A stretch of DNA of 64,000 nucleotides, from the NCBI RefSeq assembly GCF_014076415.1, contig NZ_CP043568.1:930001-994000 (forward strand). The letters run 5' to 3'. Source of the DNA: Comamonas testosteroni. Lineage in GTDB: Bacteria > Pseudomonadota > Gammaproteobacteria > Burkholderiales > Burkholderiaceae_C. The position numbers and the translations under genes are program-made. Below are positions 38,152 through 48,254 of the stretch, piece after piece (position 1 is the stretch's first letter; each line of letters starts with the position of its first letter). Under the pieces are notes generated by a model that searched no databases, was not told where the DNA came from, and worked only from the letters and a program-made list of their open reading frames with translations.

Positions 38152-39153
38152 ATGAAGAAACTTTGGTCAATTGCCTTGGTGGCAATGCTGGTGGTGGCAC
38201 ATGGTCAGGCCGATGCAAAACGCATGGGCGGTGGCTCATCGTTCGGCAAGCAGTCGGGCAACGTCACTCAACGCGAAGCGTCTCGTGCTCCCGCTCAGAA
38301 TTCCCAGCAGGCTCCGCAGCAGAGTGCGGCGCAGCAAAACCGTGCTGCGCCGCCTGCAGCGGCTCCGGCCGCTGCGCCCAAGAAGCCATGGGGAGCCATG
38401 CTGGGCGGCCTGGCCGCAGGCCTGGGCCTGGCCTGGCTGGCCAACTCGCTGGGCATGGGCGAAGCCTTTGCCAATATGCTGATGTTCGGTCTGCTGGCCA
38501 TGGTGATCATGGTGGTGGTCGGCATGATCATGCGCCGTCGCAAGGCAGCGCCTGCCGTGCAGAGCGCTAGCAGTCCATTTGCCTTTCAGGGCGCAGGCAA
38601 TCTGGGTGGTGATGTGAATGCACCCCAGGCACGCCAGTACAACCCTGAAAAAGTGGGCAATGACGCGTCGGCTCGTCCTTGGGAGCAGAACCATATTCCC
38701 GAAGCCGCGGCTGCAGCCGGCGGCTCCATGATCGGCTCTGCCCTGTCGGGTTCGCAGAACTGGGGCGTGCCTGCAGACTTCGATGCCGAAGGTTTTCTCA
38801 CTGCAGCCAAGCGCAACTTCGTGACGCTGCAGTCGGCCTGGGATCGCTCCGACATCACCACTCTGCGCTCCATGATGACCGACGAGATGCTCACGGAAAT
38901 CCGCAGCCAGCTGTCCGAGCGCGAGACACAGCGTGCCGGTGAGCCCAACCACACCGATGTGCTGATGATCGATGCGCAGTTGCTGGGCATCGAAGACCTG
39001 GGCAATGGCTACATGGCCAGCGTCGAGTTCTCCGGCATGATCCGCGAAGAGGCCTCGGCAGGCCCCAGCCCCTTCCGTGAAGTCTGGAACATGACCAAGC
39101 CCAAGAGTGGCACCAGCGGCTGGCTGGTGGCAGGCGTGCAGGCGCTGCAATAA
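38152..39153 (+). CDS. Tim44-like domain membrane protein
   Basis: Envelope protein of 333 residues. The start at 38152 (RBS AAGGGAG) gives a signal/anchor sequence and a KRMGGGSSFGKQ motif typical of the bacterial family. A Gln/Ala/Pro-rich linker (about 40-80), two closely spaced membrane segments (about 84-125) and a C-terminal Tim44-like domain (about 210-330) follow. The family name comes from mitochondrial import proteins. Its conserved place between ubiE and ubiJ suggests, without proof, a link to membrane quinone synthesis. Confidence 0.88.
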   Translation: MKKLWSIALVAMLVVAHGQADAKRMGGGSSFGKQSGNVTQREASRAPAQNSQQAPQQSAAQQNRAAPPAAAPAAAPKKPWGAMLGGLAAGLGLAWLANSLGMGEAFANMLMFGLLAMVIMVVVGMIMRRRKAAPAVQSASSPFAFQGAGNLGGDVNAPQARQYNPEKVGNDASARPWEQNHIPEAAAAAGGSMIGSALSGSQNWGVPADFDAEGFLTAAKRNFVTLQSAWDRSDITTLRSMMTDEMLTEIRSQLSERETQRAGEPNHTDVLMIDAQLLGIEDLGNGYMASVEFSGMIREEASAGPSPFREVWNMTKPKSGTSGWLVAGVQALQ

Positions 39154-39179
39154 GCGCCGCAGGACGGATTACTCGCGCC

Positions 39180-39266
39180 CCATGCAAGGGGCGCCGAGCA
39201 AGGCCCGCCCTGCAGCGATGGTGCCGTCCCCCTTGGGGGGAAGGTGCAAAGCGCCACAGGAGGGGA
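39180..39266 (-). repeat. GC-rich repeat, copy between the Tim44-like gene and ubiJ
   Basis: On the minus strand it reads CCTCCTGTGGCGC, CACCTTCCCCCC, GGGGGACGGCACC, GCTGCAGGGCGG and CTCGGCGCCCC, closely matching the copy at 48255. It is the one copy lying antisense to both neighbours. Confidence 0.7.
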
Positions 39267-39291
39267 TTAATTTCATGAATAATCGGGGACT

Positions 39292-39903
39292 ATGGCAACA
39301 CAGTCCCCTTTTTCTTTTCTGGGCGGTCTCGTCGAACGCGTGATGGCCGGCCCCCAAGCTCCCGAATGGCTGGTGAGTGAAATGCATCAGCGTCTGGTGC
39401 TTTTCCTCAATCATGTGCTGATGCAGGAAAAAGAGGCCACGGATCGCCTCGTGCGACAGAAGGGGCGTATTGCGCGTGTGCAATGGCGCCAGTATTCGGT
39501 CGCCTTGCTGGTCACTCCTGCCGGTCTGTTCGACGTGGCTCCTGCCGAGGCTGCGCCCGATCTGATGCTGGAAGTCACCGAGACCTCTCCTCTGTCGCTG
39601 GCTCAGACGGCCTTGCGTGGCGACAAGCCCAGCATTCGCATCGAAGGCGATGTGCAGTTTGCCGCCGAGATCAATTGGCTGGTGGATAACGTCAAGTGGG
39701 ATGTGGAGGAGGATCTGGCTCGCCTTATCGGGGATGTGCCTGCCCACACAATTGGCAAGGTTGCACGCACGGCCGCTCAGGGGTTGCGTCAGTTCGTCGG
39801 TGCACGCATGGGCAGCAAGTCTGCCTCTGCTGCCGATGTGGCCAATCCTGTCAGCACGGCACCCGTGGCAGCCATGCCCGGGGCCGATTACACACAGCCA
39901 TGA
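39292..39903 (+). CDS. ubiJ: Ubiquinone biosynthesis accessory factor UbiJ
   Basis: SCP2-fold lipid-binding accessory protein of the ubiquinone complex. The 203 residues contain the SCP2 region (about 20-125; [33 protein letters not shown] pattern near 100-120) and the following helix [17 protein letters not shown], a UbiJ hallmark. Its stop overlaps the ubiB start (ATGA), consistent with the ubiE-ubiJ-ubiB association. Confidence 0.92.
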   Translation: MATQSPFSFLGGLVERVMAGPQAPEWLVSEMHQRLVLFLNHVLMQEKEATDRLVRQKGRIARVQWRQYSVALLVTPAGLFDVAPAEAAPDLMLEVTETSPLSLAQTALRGDKPSIRIEGDVQFAAEINWLVDNVKWDVEEDLARLIGDVPAHTIGKVARTAAQGLRQFVGARMGSKSASAADVANPVSTAPVAAMPGADYTQP

Positions 39904-41468
39904 GCCGCTTTCTGCGAGGCTGGGCCATCCTCTGGGTGGTGTTTCGTTATGGACTCGACGAGCTGGTGCTCTCCGGGATTCCGCATCCGCGCCTGCGCAG
40001 CCTGCGCGGCGTGCTGACCTTTGGCCGCAAGCTGGACAAGCCACGTGGCGTGCGCCTGCGCGAAGCGCTGGAAGAGCTCGGTCCCATCTTCGTGAAATTC
40101 GGTCAGGTGCTGTCCACCCGCAGCGACCTGATGCCGCCCGATGTGGCCGAGGAACTGGCCAAGCTGCAGGACCGCGTGCCGCCGTTCGATTCCCAGATCG
40201 CGGTGGACACCATCGAGCGTTCCTTTCGCAAGCCGCTGGAGCAGATCTTCATCAGCTTCGAGCGTGAGCCCGTGGCCAGCGCGTCCATCGCCCAGGTGCA
40301 CTTTGCCAGGGTTCGCGACAAGGCAGGCGTCGAGCATGATGTCGCCGTCAAGGTGCTGCGCCCGGGCATGAAGTCCGTGATCGACAAGGATCTGGCATTG
40401 ATGCACATGATGGCGAGCTGGCTGGAAAAGCTCTCCCATGATGGCAAGCGGCTCAAGCCCAAGGAAGTGGTCGCCGAGTTCGACAACTATCTGCATGACG
40501 AGTTGGACCTGATCCGCGAAGCCTCCAATGCCGCGCAACTGCGCCGCAATATGGAAGGCCTGGATCTGGTGCTGATCCCCGAGATCCACTGGGATTACTG
40601 CCATACCGATGTGATGGTGATGGAGCGCATGAAGGGTGTGCCCATCAGCCAGGTCGAGCGCCTGCGCGAAGCCGGCGTGGACATCCCCAAGCTGGCGCGC
40701 GATGGCGTGACCATCTTCTTTACCCAGGTGTTCCGCGACGGCTTCTTCCATGCCGACATGCACCCGGGCAACATCATGGTCAGCCTGGAGCCCGATACCT
40801 TCGGGCGCTATATCTCGCTGGACTTCGGCATCGTCGGCACGCTGACCGAGTTCGACAAGGAATATCTGGCGCAGAACTTCCTGGCCTTCTTCCGCCGCGA
40901 CTACAAGCGTGTTGCCGCCTTGCATGTGGAAAGTGGCTGGGTGCCGGCCACGACGCGCGTCGAGGAGCTGGAGGCGGCCATTCGCGCCGTCTGCGAGCCT
41001 TATTTCGACCGGCCGCTGGCCGAAATCTCGCTGGGCATGGTGCTGATGCGCCTGTTCCAGACCTCGCGCCGTTTCCAGGTCGAGATCCAGCCTCAGCTGG
41101 TGCTGCTGCAGAAGACGCTGCTCAATATCGAGGGCCTGGGCCGTCAGCTCGACCCCAACCTCGATCTGTGGAGCACGGCCAAGCCGTTTCTCGAGAAATG
41201 GATGCTGGACCAGATGGGGCCGCAGCGCCTATGGCATGAGTTGCAGGCGCAGGCGCCGCGTTACGCCAAGATCCTGCCCGACATTCCGCGAGTGCTGCAC
41301 CAGTATCTGTCCAGGCATGGCGCCGGCAATGACAGCGAGGCCCTGCTCAAGGAACTGCTGCAGCAACAGAAGACGACCAACCGCTTGCTGCAGGCCATCC
41401 TTTGCGGCGGCATCGGTTTCGTCATCGGTCTGGTGGTGTTGCAGGTTCTGCTGCGCATCCGCTTCTGA
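39900..41468 (+). CDS. ubiB: Ubiquinone biosynthesis ABC1 kinase-like protein
   Basis: Atypical kinase/ATPase required for ubiquinone biosynthesis. The 522 residues (start 39900, overlapping ubiJ) include the KxGQ-type motif ([16 protein letters not shown] near 64), the Ala-rich loop [12 protein letters not shown] near 122 and the catalytic-like [11 protein letters not shown] near 283, with SLDFGIVG near 307. Two hydrophobic helices at the C-terminus (about 495-520) anchor it to the inner membrane. Confidence 0.96.
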   Translation: MSRFLRGWAILWVVFRYGLDELVLSGIPHPRLRSLRGVLTFGRKLDKPRGVRLREALEELGPIFVKFGQVLSTRSDLMPPDVAEELAKLQDRVPPFDSQIAVDTIERSFRKPLEQIFISFEREPVASASIAQVHFARVRDKAGVEHDVAVKVLRPGMKSVIDKDLALMHMMASWLEKLSHDGKRLKPKEVVAEFDNYLHDELDLIREASNAAQLRRNMEGLDLVLIPEIHWDYCHTDVMVMERMKGVPISQVERLREAGVDIPKLARDGVTIFFTQVFRDGFFHADMHPGNIMVSLEPDTFGRYISLDFGIVGTLTEFDKEYLAQNFLAFFRRDYKRVAALHVESGWVPATTRVEELEAAIRAVCEPYFDRPLAEISLGMVLMRLFQTSRRFQVEIQPQLVLLQKTLLNIEGLGRQLDPNLDLWSTAKPFLEKWMLDQMGPQRLWHELQAQAPRYAKILPDIPRVLHQYLSRHGAGNDSEALLKELLQQQKTTNRLLQAILCGGIGFVIGLVVLQVLLRIRF

Positions 41469-41503
41469 GCTTTCCCTTTCTTTAGAGTTCGAGGAGTGCC
41501 AGC

Positions 41504-42955
41504 GTGCTGCTCTCATTGGTGATCGTCTACCTGTTTGTGACCATCGGCATCGGCCTGTGGGCCGCCAGACGCGTGAAGAACACGGCGGATTTCGCCATTG
41601 CCGGCCGTCATCTGCCGCTCTACATGATCATCACCACCACCTTTGCGACCTGGTTCGGGTCCGAGCTGGTGCTGGGCGTACCTGCCAAGTTCATCGAGGG
41701 CGGTCTGCATGCGCTGGTGGAGGATCCGTTTGGCGCGGGCATGTGCCTGATTCTGGTCGGGTGCTTTTTCGCGGCCAAGCTCTACCGCATGAACCTGCTG
41801 ACCATCAGCGACTACTACCGCTCGCGCTATGGCCGGTCTATCGAGGTTGTCTGTTCGCTGATCATCATGCTCAGCTATCTGGGCTGGGTCTCGGCCCAGG
41901 TCACGGCACTGGGCCTGGTGTTCAACCTGCTCTCGGGCGGTGTCGTCAGCATTCCCATGGGCATGACGATTGGCGTTCTCTCCGTGCTGGTCTATACGCT
42001 GTTTGGCGGCATGTGGTCCGTGGCCGTGACGGATTTCGTGCAGATGATCATTCTGGTCGCAGGCCTGCTGATACTGGCCTTTTTTGCCGGTGACATGGCG
42101 GGCGGCGCGGGCAAGGTGGTCGATCTGGCCACCAGCCGCGATCTCTTCAAGTTTCTGCCCGAGCCCTCGCTGCATGAAATCGTTTTCTTCATCGGCGCTG
42201 CCGTGACCATGATGCTGGGCTCGATTCCGCAGCAGGACATCTTTCAGCGCGTGATGTCGGCAGACACCGAGAAATCGGCCGTGCGCGGCACCATCATCGG
42301 CGGTGCCTGCTACGTGATCTTTGCCTTCGTGCCCATGTTCCTGGTGGCCAGTGCGCTCATCATCATGCCCGCCGAAGCCACGGCCCTGCTGGCCGATGAT
42401 CCGCAGAAGGTGCTGCCCACCCTGGTGATGGACAAGATGCCGTTTGCCATGCAGGTGCTGTTCTTCGGCGCGCTGCTCTCGGCCATCAAGTCCTGTGCGT
42501 CGGCCACCTTGCTGGCCCCCAGCGTGACCTTTACCGAGAACATCTGGCGTCAGTTCCGGCCCTACACTTCGGACAAGGACAATCTCAGGACCATGCGCAT
42601 CAGCGTGCTGGTGTTCGCGGCCTGCGTGCTGGCCTATTCCATCGTCATGGAAGGCACGCCCATCTATGAGCTGGTCGCCAGTGCCTATCAGGTGCCGCTG
42701 GTGGGGGCCTTCGTGCCGCTGGTGTTCGGCCTGTACTGGAAGAGGGCCACCACCCAGGGCGCCATCAGCGCCGTGGCGCTGGGCATCGGTGTGTGGCTCA
42801 TCTTCATGGTCACGCCCGCGCTCAACCAGGCTTTTCCACAGCAGCTGGCTGGTCTTTTGGCTGCGGTTGCCGGCATGCTGGCCGGTTCGCTGCTGCCGCA
42901 GTGGATCAGCAACCATCACCGTGAAATCGAGTCCTTGGCCGAGATCAAGGCTTGA
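41504..42955 (+). CDS. Sodium:solute symporter family protein
   Basis: Inner-membrane transporter of 483 residues with about thirteen hydrophobic segments. The GTG start at 41504 follows GAGGAG. Motifs include DFAIAGRHLPLYMIITTTFATWFGSE near 30-55 and a conserved central GSIPQQDIFQRVMSADT near 240. It belongs to the SSS family (proline, pantothenate, solute). The substrate cannot be told from the sequence. It follows ubiB at 35 bases in the same direction. Confidence 0.85.
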   Translation: MLLSLVIVYLFVTIGIGLWAARRVKNTADFAIAGRHLPLYMIITTTFATWFGSELVLGVPAKFIEGGLHALVEDPFGAGMCLILVGCFFAAKLYRMNLLTISDYYRSRYGRSIEVVCSLIIMLSYLGWVSAQVTALGLVFNLLSGGVVSIPMGMTIGVLSVLVYTLFGGMWSVAVTDFVQMIILVAGLLILAFFAGDMAGGAGKVVDLATSRDLFKFLPEPSLHEIVFFIGAAVTMMLGSIPQQDIFQRVMSADTEKSAVRGTIIGGACYVIFAFVPMFLVASALIIMPAEATALLADDPQKVLPTLVMDKMPFAMQVLFFGALLSAIKSCASATLLAPSVTFTENIWRQFRPYTSDKDNLRTMRISVLVFAACVLAYSIVMEGTPIYELVASAYQVPLVGAFVPLVFGLYWKRATTQGAISAVALGIGVWLIFMVTPALNQAFPQQLAGLLAAVAGMLAGSLLPQWISNHHREIESLAEIKA

Positions 42956-43056
42956 GGGAGCAAACCGGCTGCACCGGGGCTTGCTTGCGCAGCGCAGCAA
43001 AACCAGGGGCGGCGCCTATAATTGAGGGTTTTTGCACTTCCCCCGTTTTTAGCGCT

Positions 43057-43335
43057 ATGCCTATCTATGCATACAAGTGTGGCTCCTGCGGTCACGCCAA
43101 GGATGTGCTGCAGAAAATCTCGGACGCGCCGCTGACCGTGTGCCCAGCTTGCGGGGCCGAGGCCTTTTCCAAGCAGCTCACCGCTCCGGGCTTTCAGCTC
43201 AAGGGTTCTGGCTGGTATGCCACGGACTTCAAGAACAGCGGCAGCAAGCCGGCTGCAAGCACTTCTTCATCCAGTGACAGTGCGGCAGCTCCTGCTCCCG
43301 CAGCTGCTGCAGCCCCTGCACCCGCCAATTCCTGA
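43057..43335 (+). CDS. FmdB-type zinc-ribbon regulatory protein
   Basis: Small protein of 92 residues starting MPIYAYKCGSCGHAKDVLQ with a second pair CPACG near 35, forming the FmdB/CxxC zinc ribbon. The Ala/Pro/Ser-rich tail from about 62 is low complexity. In betaproteobacteria it typically precedes a DUF502 gene and aspS, as here. Function is not established. Confidence 0.9.
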   Translation: MPIYAYKCGSCGHAKDVLQKISDAPLTVCPACGAEAFSKQLTAPGFQLKGSGWYATDFKNSGSKPAASTSSSSDSAAAPAPAAAAAPAPANS

Positions 43336-43349
43336 GGCTTACCCACACT

Positions 43350-43994
43350 ATGTCTGCATTGCGCAAGTGGCTGATTGCCGGTTTGCTGGTCATCGTTCCC
43401 CTGGTGATCACGCTGGGCGTGCTCAACTGGATCATCGGAACGCTGGATCAGACGCTGGCCATTCTTCCCGAGGCCTGGCAGCCCGACAGATTGCTGGGCA
43501 TGCATATTCCGGGGTTTGGCGTTATTCTGACTTTGCTGATTCTGCTGCTCGTGGGCGGCATTGCCAGCAATTTCATCGGCCGCAAGCTGGTGGGTTGGGG
43601 TGATGCGCTGGTGCGCCGCATACCCGTGGTGCGCTCCATCTATTCCAGCGTCAAGCAGGTCTCGGACACCGTGTTCTCCGACAGCGGCAACGCTTTTCGC
43701 ACGGCGGTGCTGGTGCAGTGGCCGCGTGAGGGCGTATGGACCGTGGCTTTCGTCACAGGCCAGCCCAGCGGCGAAGTGGCGGCTTTGCTGCGCGATGAAT
43801 ATGTGAGCGTCTTCGTGCCCACCACGCCCAACCCCACCGGGGGTTACTTCGTGCTGGTGCGCAAGAGCGAATGCATCGAGCTGGAAATGAGTGTGGATGC
43901 GGCGCTCAAATACATTGTTTCGATGGGCGTGGTGGCTCCGCCAGACCTCGCCCTGATCGAAGAATCCAAACAAACAACCTTGTCGCACCCCTAA
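43350..43994 (+). CDS. DUF502 membrane protein
   Basis: A 214-residue protein with two strong membrane helices (about 7-29 and 52-75) followed by a soluble domain. RIPVVRSIYSSVKQVSDT near 90 and FVPTTPNPTGGYFVLV near 152 are family motifs. It lies 14 bases after the FmdB gene and 18 before aspS, the usual order. No biochemical function is known to me. Confidence 0.9.
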   Translation: MSALRKWLIAGLLVIVPLVITLGVLNWIIGTLDQTLAILPEAWQPDRLLGMHIPGFGVILTLLILLLVGGIASNFIGRKLVGWGDALVRRIPVVRSIYSSVKQVSDTVFSDSGNAFRTAVLVQWPREGVWTVAFVTGQPSGEVAALLRDEYVSVFVPTTPNPTGGYFVLVRKSECIELEMSVDAALKYIVSMGVVAPPDLALIEESKQTTLSHP

Positions 43995-44012
43995 GGTGCA
44001 GGAAGAATTTTC

Positions 44013-45818
44013 ATGGCAATGCGTTCTCAATACTGCGGTCTGGTGACCGAAGCCCAAATGGGCGAAACCGTGACCCTGTGCGGCTGGGTGAACCGCCGCC
44101 GTGACCATGGTGGCGTGATCTTCATCGACCTGCGCGACCGTGAAGGCTATGTGCAGGTGGTCTGCGACCCCGACCGCGCCGAGATGTTCAAGGTGGCCGA
44201 AGATGTGCGCAACGAGTTCTGCGTGCAGGTCAAGGGTGTGGTGCGTGCGCGTCCCGCCGGAACCACCAACGACAAGCTCAAGAGCGGCCAGATCGAAGTG
44301 CTGTGCCATGAGCTCAACGTGCTCAACGCTTCCGTCACGCCTCCTTTCCAGCTGGATGACGACAATCTGTCGGAAACCGTGCGCCTCACGAATCGCGTGA
44401 TGGATCTGCGCCGTCCCGTGATGCAGCGCAATATGATGCTGCGCTACAAGACCGCCATCCAGGTGCGCAACTTCCTCGACAAGGAAGGCTTCATCGACAT
44501 CGAGACTCCCATGCTGGGCAAGTCCACGCCCGAAGGCGCCCGCGACTATCTGGTGCCTTCGCGCGTGCATGACGGCGAATTCTTCGCGCTGCCCCAGTCG
44601 CCCCAGCTGTACAAGCAGATGCTGATGGTCTCGGGTTTCGACCGCTACTACCAGATCACCAAGTGCTTCCGCGACGAAGACCTGCGCGCTGACCGCCAGC
44701 CCGAATTCACGCAGATCGACTGCGAAACCTCCTTCCTGAACGAAGAGGAAATCCGCGCCATCTTCCAGCGCATGATCAAGGAAGTGTTCCAGACCCAGCT
44801 GAACGTGGATCTGGGCGAGTTCCCCATCATGAGCTACCAGGATGCGGCCTTCCGCTTCGGTTCGGACAAGCCCGACCTGCGCGTCAAGCTGGAGTTCACC
44901 GAGCTGACCGACATCATGGGCGACGTGGACTTCAAGGTCTTCTCCACCCCCGCCACCACCAAGGGTGGTCGTGTCGTGGCCCTGCGCGTGCCCGGCGGCG
45001 CTGCCATCTCGCGTGGCGAGATCGACGGCTACACCGAGTTCGTCAAGATCTACGGTGCCAAGGGCCTGGCCTGGATCAAGGTCAACGAAGTGGCCAAGGG
45101 CCGTGAAGGCCTGCAGTCGCCCATCGTCAAGAACCTGCATGATGCAGCGATTGCCGAAATCCTCAAGCGCACCGGCGCACAGGATGGCGACCTGCTCTTC
45201 TTTGGCGCCGACAAGGAAAAGATCGTCAACGACTCCATCGGCGCTCTGCGCCTGAAGGTCGGTCACAGCGAATTCGGCAAGAAGAGCGGCCTGTTCGAAG
45301 ACAAGTGGGCGCCTCTGTGGGTGGTGGACTTCCCCATGTTCGAGCATGACGAGGAATCCGGTCGCTGGGTGGCCGTGCACCACCCCTTCACTTCGCCCAA
45401 GGACGGTCACGAAGACCTGATGGACACCGATCCCGGCAAGTGCATCGCCAAGGCCTACGACATGGTTCTGAACGGCTGGGAACTGGGCGGCGGCTCGGTG
45501 CGTATCCACCGCGCCGACGTGCAGGCCAAGGTGTTCGAAGCCCTGAACATCACGCCCGAGCAGCAACGCGCCAAGTTCGGCTACCTGCTGGATGCGCTGC
45601 AGTACGGTGCGCCTCCCCACGGTGGCCTGGCCTTCGGCCTGGATCGTCTGATCACGCTGATGACCGGCTCCGACTCCATCCGCGACGTGATTGCCTTCCC
45701 CAAGACACAGCGCGCCCAGGATCTGCTGACCCAGGCTCCCTCGCCCGTGGACGAGAAGCAGCTGCGCGAGCTGCACATCAAGCTGCGCAACCCCATGGTG
45801 GTCACCACCGAGGCTTGA
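44013..45818 (+). CDS. aspS: Aspartyl-tRNA synthetase (bacterial type)
   Basis: Class II synthetase charging tRNA-Asp. The 601 residues comprise the OB anticodon domain (about 1-105), the catalytic domain with QSPQLYKQ near 195 and [18 protein letters not shown] near 217, the inserted GAD domain (about 300-415) that marks the bacterial type, and [15 protein letters not shown] near 535. Whether it is discriminating or also charges tRNA-Asn is not decidable here. Confidence 0.97.
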   Translation: MAMRSQYCGLVTEAQMGETVTLCGWVNRRRDHGGVIFIDLRDREGYVQVVCDPDRAEMFKVAEDVRNEFCVQVKGVVRARPAGTTNDKLKSGQIEVLCHELNVLNASVTPPFQLDDDNLSETVRLTNRVMDLRRPVMQRNMMLRYKTAIQVRNFLDKEGFIDIETPMLGKSTPEGARDYLVPSRVHDGEFFALPQSPQLYKQMLMVSGFDRYYQITKCFRDEDLRADRQPEFTQIDCETSFLNEEEIRAIFQRMIKEVFQTQLNVDLGEFPIMSYQDAAFRFGSDKPDLRVKLEFTELTDIMGDVDFKVFSTPATTKGGRVVALRVPGGAAISRGEIDGYTEFVKIYGAKGLAWIKVNEVAKGREGLQSPIVKNLHDAAIAEILKRTGAQDGDLLFFGADKEKIVNDSIGALRLKVGHSEFGKKSGLFEDKWAPLWVVDFPMFEHDEESGRWVAVHHPFTSPKDGHEDLMDTDPGKCIAKAYDMVLNGWELGGGSVRIHRADVQAKVFEALNITPEQQRAKFGYLLDALQYGAPPHGGLAFGLDRLITLMTGSDSIRDVIAFPKTQRAQDLLTQAPSPVDEKQLRELHIKLRNPMVVTTEA

Positions 45819-45832
45819 TTGCCAAGCTCCCC

Positions 45833-45896
45833 GTGAACAGCGCCGGTCGCTGTTCACCCCCGGGCGCCAGTTCGCGAAAGCGGCTGGCGCTTTTTT
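45833..45896 (+). terminator. Double hairpin terminator after aspS
   Basis: The first stem is a perfect 10 bp (45833-45842 with 45848-45857). The second stem GCGCCAG/CTGGCGC (45864-45870 with 45884-45890) is followed by six T. Confidence 0.85.
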
Positions 45897-45912
45897 GTTG
45901 CTTTGAAATCGC

Positions 45913-45990
45913 TAGCTGCTTGCGCTTGTCGAGTTTGAAATTCAGATGATTTTTGTGCTGAATTCGATAAAGGGAAAGCGGTTGCAGCTA
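45913..45990. repeat. 78-bp inverted element with inner TTCAG hairpin
   Basis: Outer arms TAGCTGC/GCAGCTA (45913-45919 with 45984-45990) and inner arms (45938-45945 with 45958-45965). Same layout as the element at 26336-26411, each end resembling the first half of the 35-bp repeat. Confidence 0.6.
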
Positions 45991-46061
45991 TGAGTATTGA
46001 TGCCTATCAAGCAGCAGGGCGACTCCGCCTGCTGTCATCCTGGCCGCGCTAATATGCTGCG

Positions 46062-46565
46062 ATGGAAGTCAGGCCCTACAAGATTCCGCAGTCCGTGCTG
46101 GTCGTGATCTACCGTGAAGACGGGCAGGTGTTGCTGCTGCGCCGCAGCATTGCGGCGCCCGAGGGCGAGCCTTTCTGGCAATCCGTCACGGGCAGCAAGG
46201 ACAGCCTGGACGAGGACTGGCATGAGACCGCAGTGCGCGAGGTGCTCGAGGAAACCGGCATCGACGCGCTGGCGCCGGACTGTTGCCTGACCGACTGGGA
46301 ACTCGAGAACGTATACGCCATCTATCCACAGTGGCTGCATCGCTACGCGCCGGGGGTCAGCCATAACCAGGAGCGTGTCTTCGGCCTTCGTGTGCCACCT
46401 CACATGACCGTGCACTTGAATCCCAGGGAGCACACCGCACATGATTGGCATGATTGGCGTGAGGCAGCCCAGCGCTGCTTTTCTTCTTCCAACGCAGAAG
46501 CTATTTTGCTGTTGCCGCGCTTCGAGCCGGCGCTGGTCGAGCGCCGCTGCAGGCAACAGCCTTGA
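46062..46565 (+). CDS. nudB: Dihydroneopterin triphosphate diphosphatase
   Basis: Nudix enzyme that removes pyrophosphate from dihydroneopterin triphosphate in folate synthesis. The 167 residues begin YKIPQSVLVVIYREDGQVLLLRR-like, then FWQSVTGSKDSLDEDWHETAVREVLEETGI containing the Nudix box. HRYAPGVSHNQE near 95 is the FolQ/NudB signature. Order aspS-nudB matches E. coli. It lies 15 bases before an EEP phosphatase gene. Confidence 0.93.
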   Translation: MEVRPYKIPQSVLVVIYREDGQVLLLRRSIAAPEGEPFWQSVTGSKDSLDEDWHETAVREVLEETGIDALAPDCCLTDWELENVYAIYPQWLHRYAPGVSHNQERVFGLRVPPHMTVHLNPREHTAHDWHDWREAAQRCFSSSNAEAILLLPRFEPALVERRCRQQP

Positions 46566-46579
46566 AACCAACAGTGCCT

Positions 46580-47344
46580 ATGTCTGACGTTCAGTTGTTT
46601 ACGCCGCCAGAGCCGCAGATCCTGCGCGTGGCCACCTACAACATTCACAAGGGTGTGCAGGGCCTGGGCCCTGCCAGGAGGCTGGAGATTCACAATCTGG
46701 GACTCGCGGTGGAGCAGCTCGATGCGGACATCGTCTGCCTTCAGGAGGTTCGCAAGATGAACCGCAAGGAGGAGCAGTATTTCGACCGCTGGCCCAATGT
46801 GCCGCAGGCCGAGTATCTGGCTCCCGAAGGCTACGAATCCGTCTATCTGACCAATGCCTACACCCGGGACGGCGAGCACGGCAATGCGCTGCTCAGCCGC
46901 TGGCCGGTGATCGGCTACCAGCACGAGGACATCTCTGACCATCGCTTCGAGCAGCGCGGCCTGCTGCATGTGGAGCTGGACATCCACGGCAAGCGCGTGC
47001 ACTCCATCGTCGTGCACCTGGGCCTGATTCCGGGCAGCCGCATTCGCCAGATTGCACTGCTGCAGCGTTTCATCGAGCGCGAGGTACCACCCAATGCGCC
47101 GCTGGTGGTGGCGGGCGACTTCAACGACTGGGGCAACCAGATCAAGCGCATGCTGGCGGGCTTCGGCCTGTTCGAGTACGAGGAAACGCAGGGCATTCTG
47201 ACCTATCCCTCGCGGCTGCCGATTGCGCAGCTCGACCATATCTATGTGCGCGGCCTGACCCCGCTGGGGCTGCAGGTGCCCAAGGGGCGCATCTGGTGGC
47301 GCATGTCGGATCACCTGCCGCTGATTGCAGAGTTCAAGCTGTAG
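46580..47344 (+). CDS. Endonuclease/exonuclease/phosphatase-family hydrolase
   Basis: Metal-dependent hydrolase of the EEP superfamily (254 residues, related to E. coli YbhP). Active-site motifs are present: VATYNIHKG near 18, IVCLQEVRK near 49, VVAGDFNDWGNQIK near 172, LDHIYV near 219 and a final SDHLPLIAEF. No signal peptide. In other proteobacteria the YbhP-type gene adjoins a cardiolipin synthase; here it lies between nudB and folE, 15 bases after nudB. The substrate may be a phosphodiester or a phosphomonoester and is not proven. Confidence 0.88.
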   Translation: MSDVQLFTPPEPQILRVATYNIHKGVQGLGPARRLEIHNLGLAVEQLDADIVCLQEVRKMNRKEEQYFDRWPNVPQAEYLAPEGYESVYLTNAYTRDGEHGNALLSRWPVIGYQHEDISDHRFEQRGLLHVELDIHGKRVHSIVVHLGLIPGSRIRQIALLQRFIEREVPPNAPLVVAGDFNDWGNQIKRMLAGFGLFEYEETQGILTYPSRLPIAQLDHIYVRGLTPLGLQVPKGRIWWRMSDHLPLIAEFKL

Positions 47345-47447
47345 CAGCTCTGAGCGGCCCCGCACCTTCCCCTCTCTCGTCGGGCGGCAGCGCTTGCCCG
47401 CTTCTCTGGCCGGGTGCATGCCTATTTTGAGATTGCTCCTGAAACCA

Positions 47448-47482
47448 TAGCTTCCAAGGCCTTGTAAACATGCATCTGGATG
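47448..47482 (+). repeat. 35-bp dispersed repeat, diverged copy before folE
   Basis: TAGCT and ATGCATC blocks at the same spacing as in the mutM-end copy; the GCGC block has become AGGC. Confidence 0.45.
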
Positions 47483-47552
47483 GCAAATCCTTTGTGGCTT
47501 CGGGAAGTTGATTCACTGGTACCATTCTTGGATGTTCAGAGATCTCGCCGAC

Positions 47553-48254
47553 ATGAAAAAAGACAACTCAGCCGAAGGAACACCCGTTTCGGTCAAGATC
47601 CGCGAGCGGTTGCAGGCAGCTAACAAACGTTTCCACGCCAACGACAACATTGCCGAATTCATTGAGCCCGGCGAGCTGGAGAAGCTGCTGGACGAGGTGC
47701 AGGAGAAGATGCAGGGCGTGCTCGACTCCATGGTCATCGACACCGTGCATGACCACAACACGCGCGCCACGGCCCGCCGTGTGGCCAAGATGTATGTGAA
47801 CGAGGTGTTCCGCGGCCGTTATGTGCATCAGCCGGCCATCACCGAATTTCCCAACGCCGAGCACCTGAACGAGCTGATGATCGTCGGCCCGATCACCGTG
47901 CGCAGTGCCTGCAGCCACCACCTGTGCCCCGTGATCGGCAAGATCTGGATCGGCGTGCTGCCCAACAAGAACACCAATGTGATCGGTCTGTCCAAGTATG
48001 CGCGTCTGGTGGACTGGATCATGGGGCGCCCGCAGATCCAGGAAGAGGCCATCATCCAGCTGGCCGATCTGATCATGGACAAGACCCGACCCGACGGACT
48101 GGCCGTGGTCATGGAAGCCTCGCATTTCTGCATGTCCTGGCGCGGCGTGCGCGAGATGGATTCCAAGATGCTGAACTCCGTCATGCGCGGAGCGTTCCTC
48201 ACCAACTCCGAACTGCGCCGCGAATTCCTTTCGCTCATAGCAGCCCGAAAGTAA
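47553..48254 (+). CDS. folE: GTP cyclohydrolase I
   Basis: Converts GTP to dihydroneopterin triphosphate, first step of tetrahydrofolate synthesis and the substrate of NudB. The 233 residues contain HDHNTRATARRVAKMY near 67-82, the zinc/catalytic site VRSACSHHLCPVIGKIWIGV near 117-136 and CMSWRGVREMDSKM near 193. The ATG at 47553 is preferred because the family aligns from EGTPVSVKIRERL; 47532 is an alternative. Its position beside nudB groups two sequential steps. Confidence 0.94.
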   Translation: MKKDNSAEGTPVSVKIRERLQAANKRFHANDNIAEFIEPGELEKLLDEVQEKMQGVLDSMVIDTVHDHNTRATARRVAKMYVNEVFRGRYVHQPAITEFPNAEHLNELMIVGPITVRSACSHHLCPVIGKIWIGVLPNKNTNVIGLSKYARLVDWIMGRPQIQEEAIIQLADLIMDKTRPDGLAVVMEASHFCMSWRGVREMDSKMLNSVMRGAFLTNSELRREFLSLIAARK

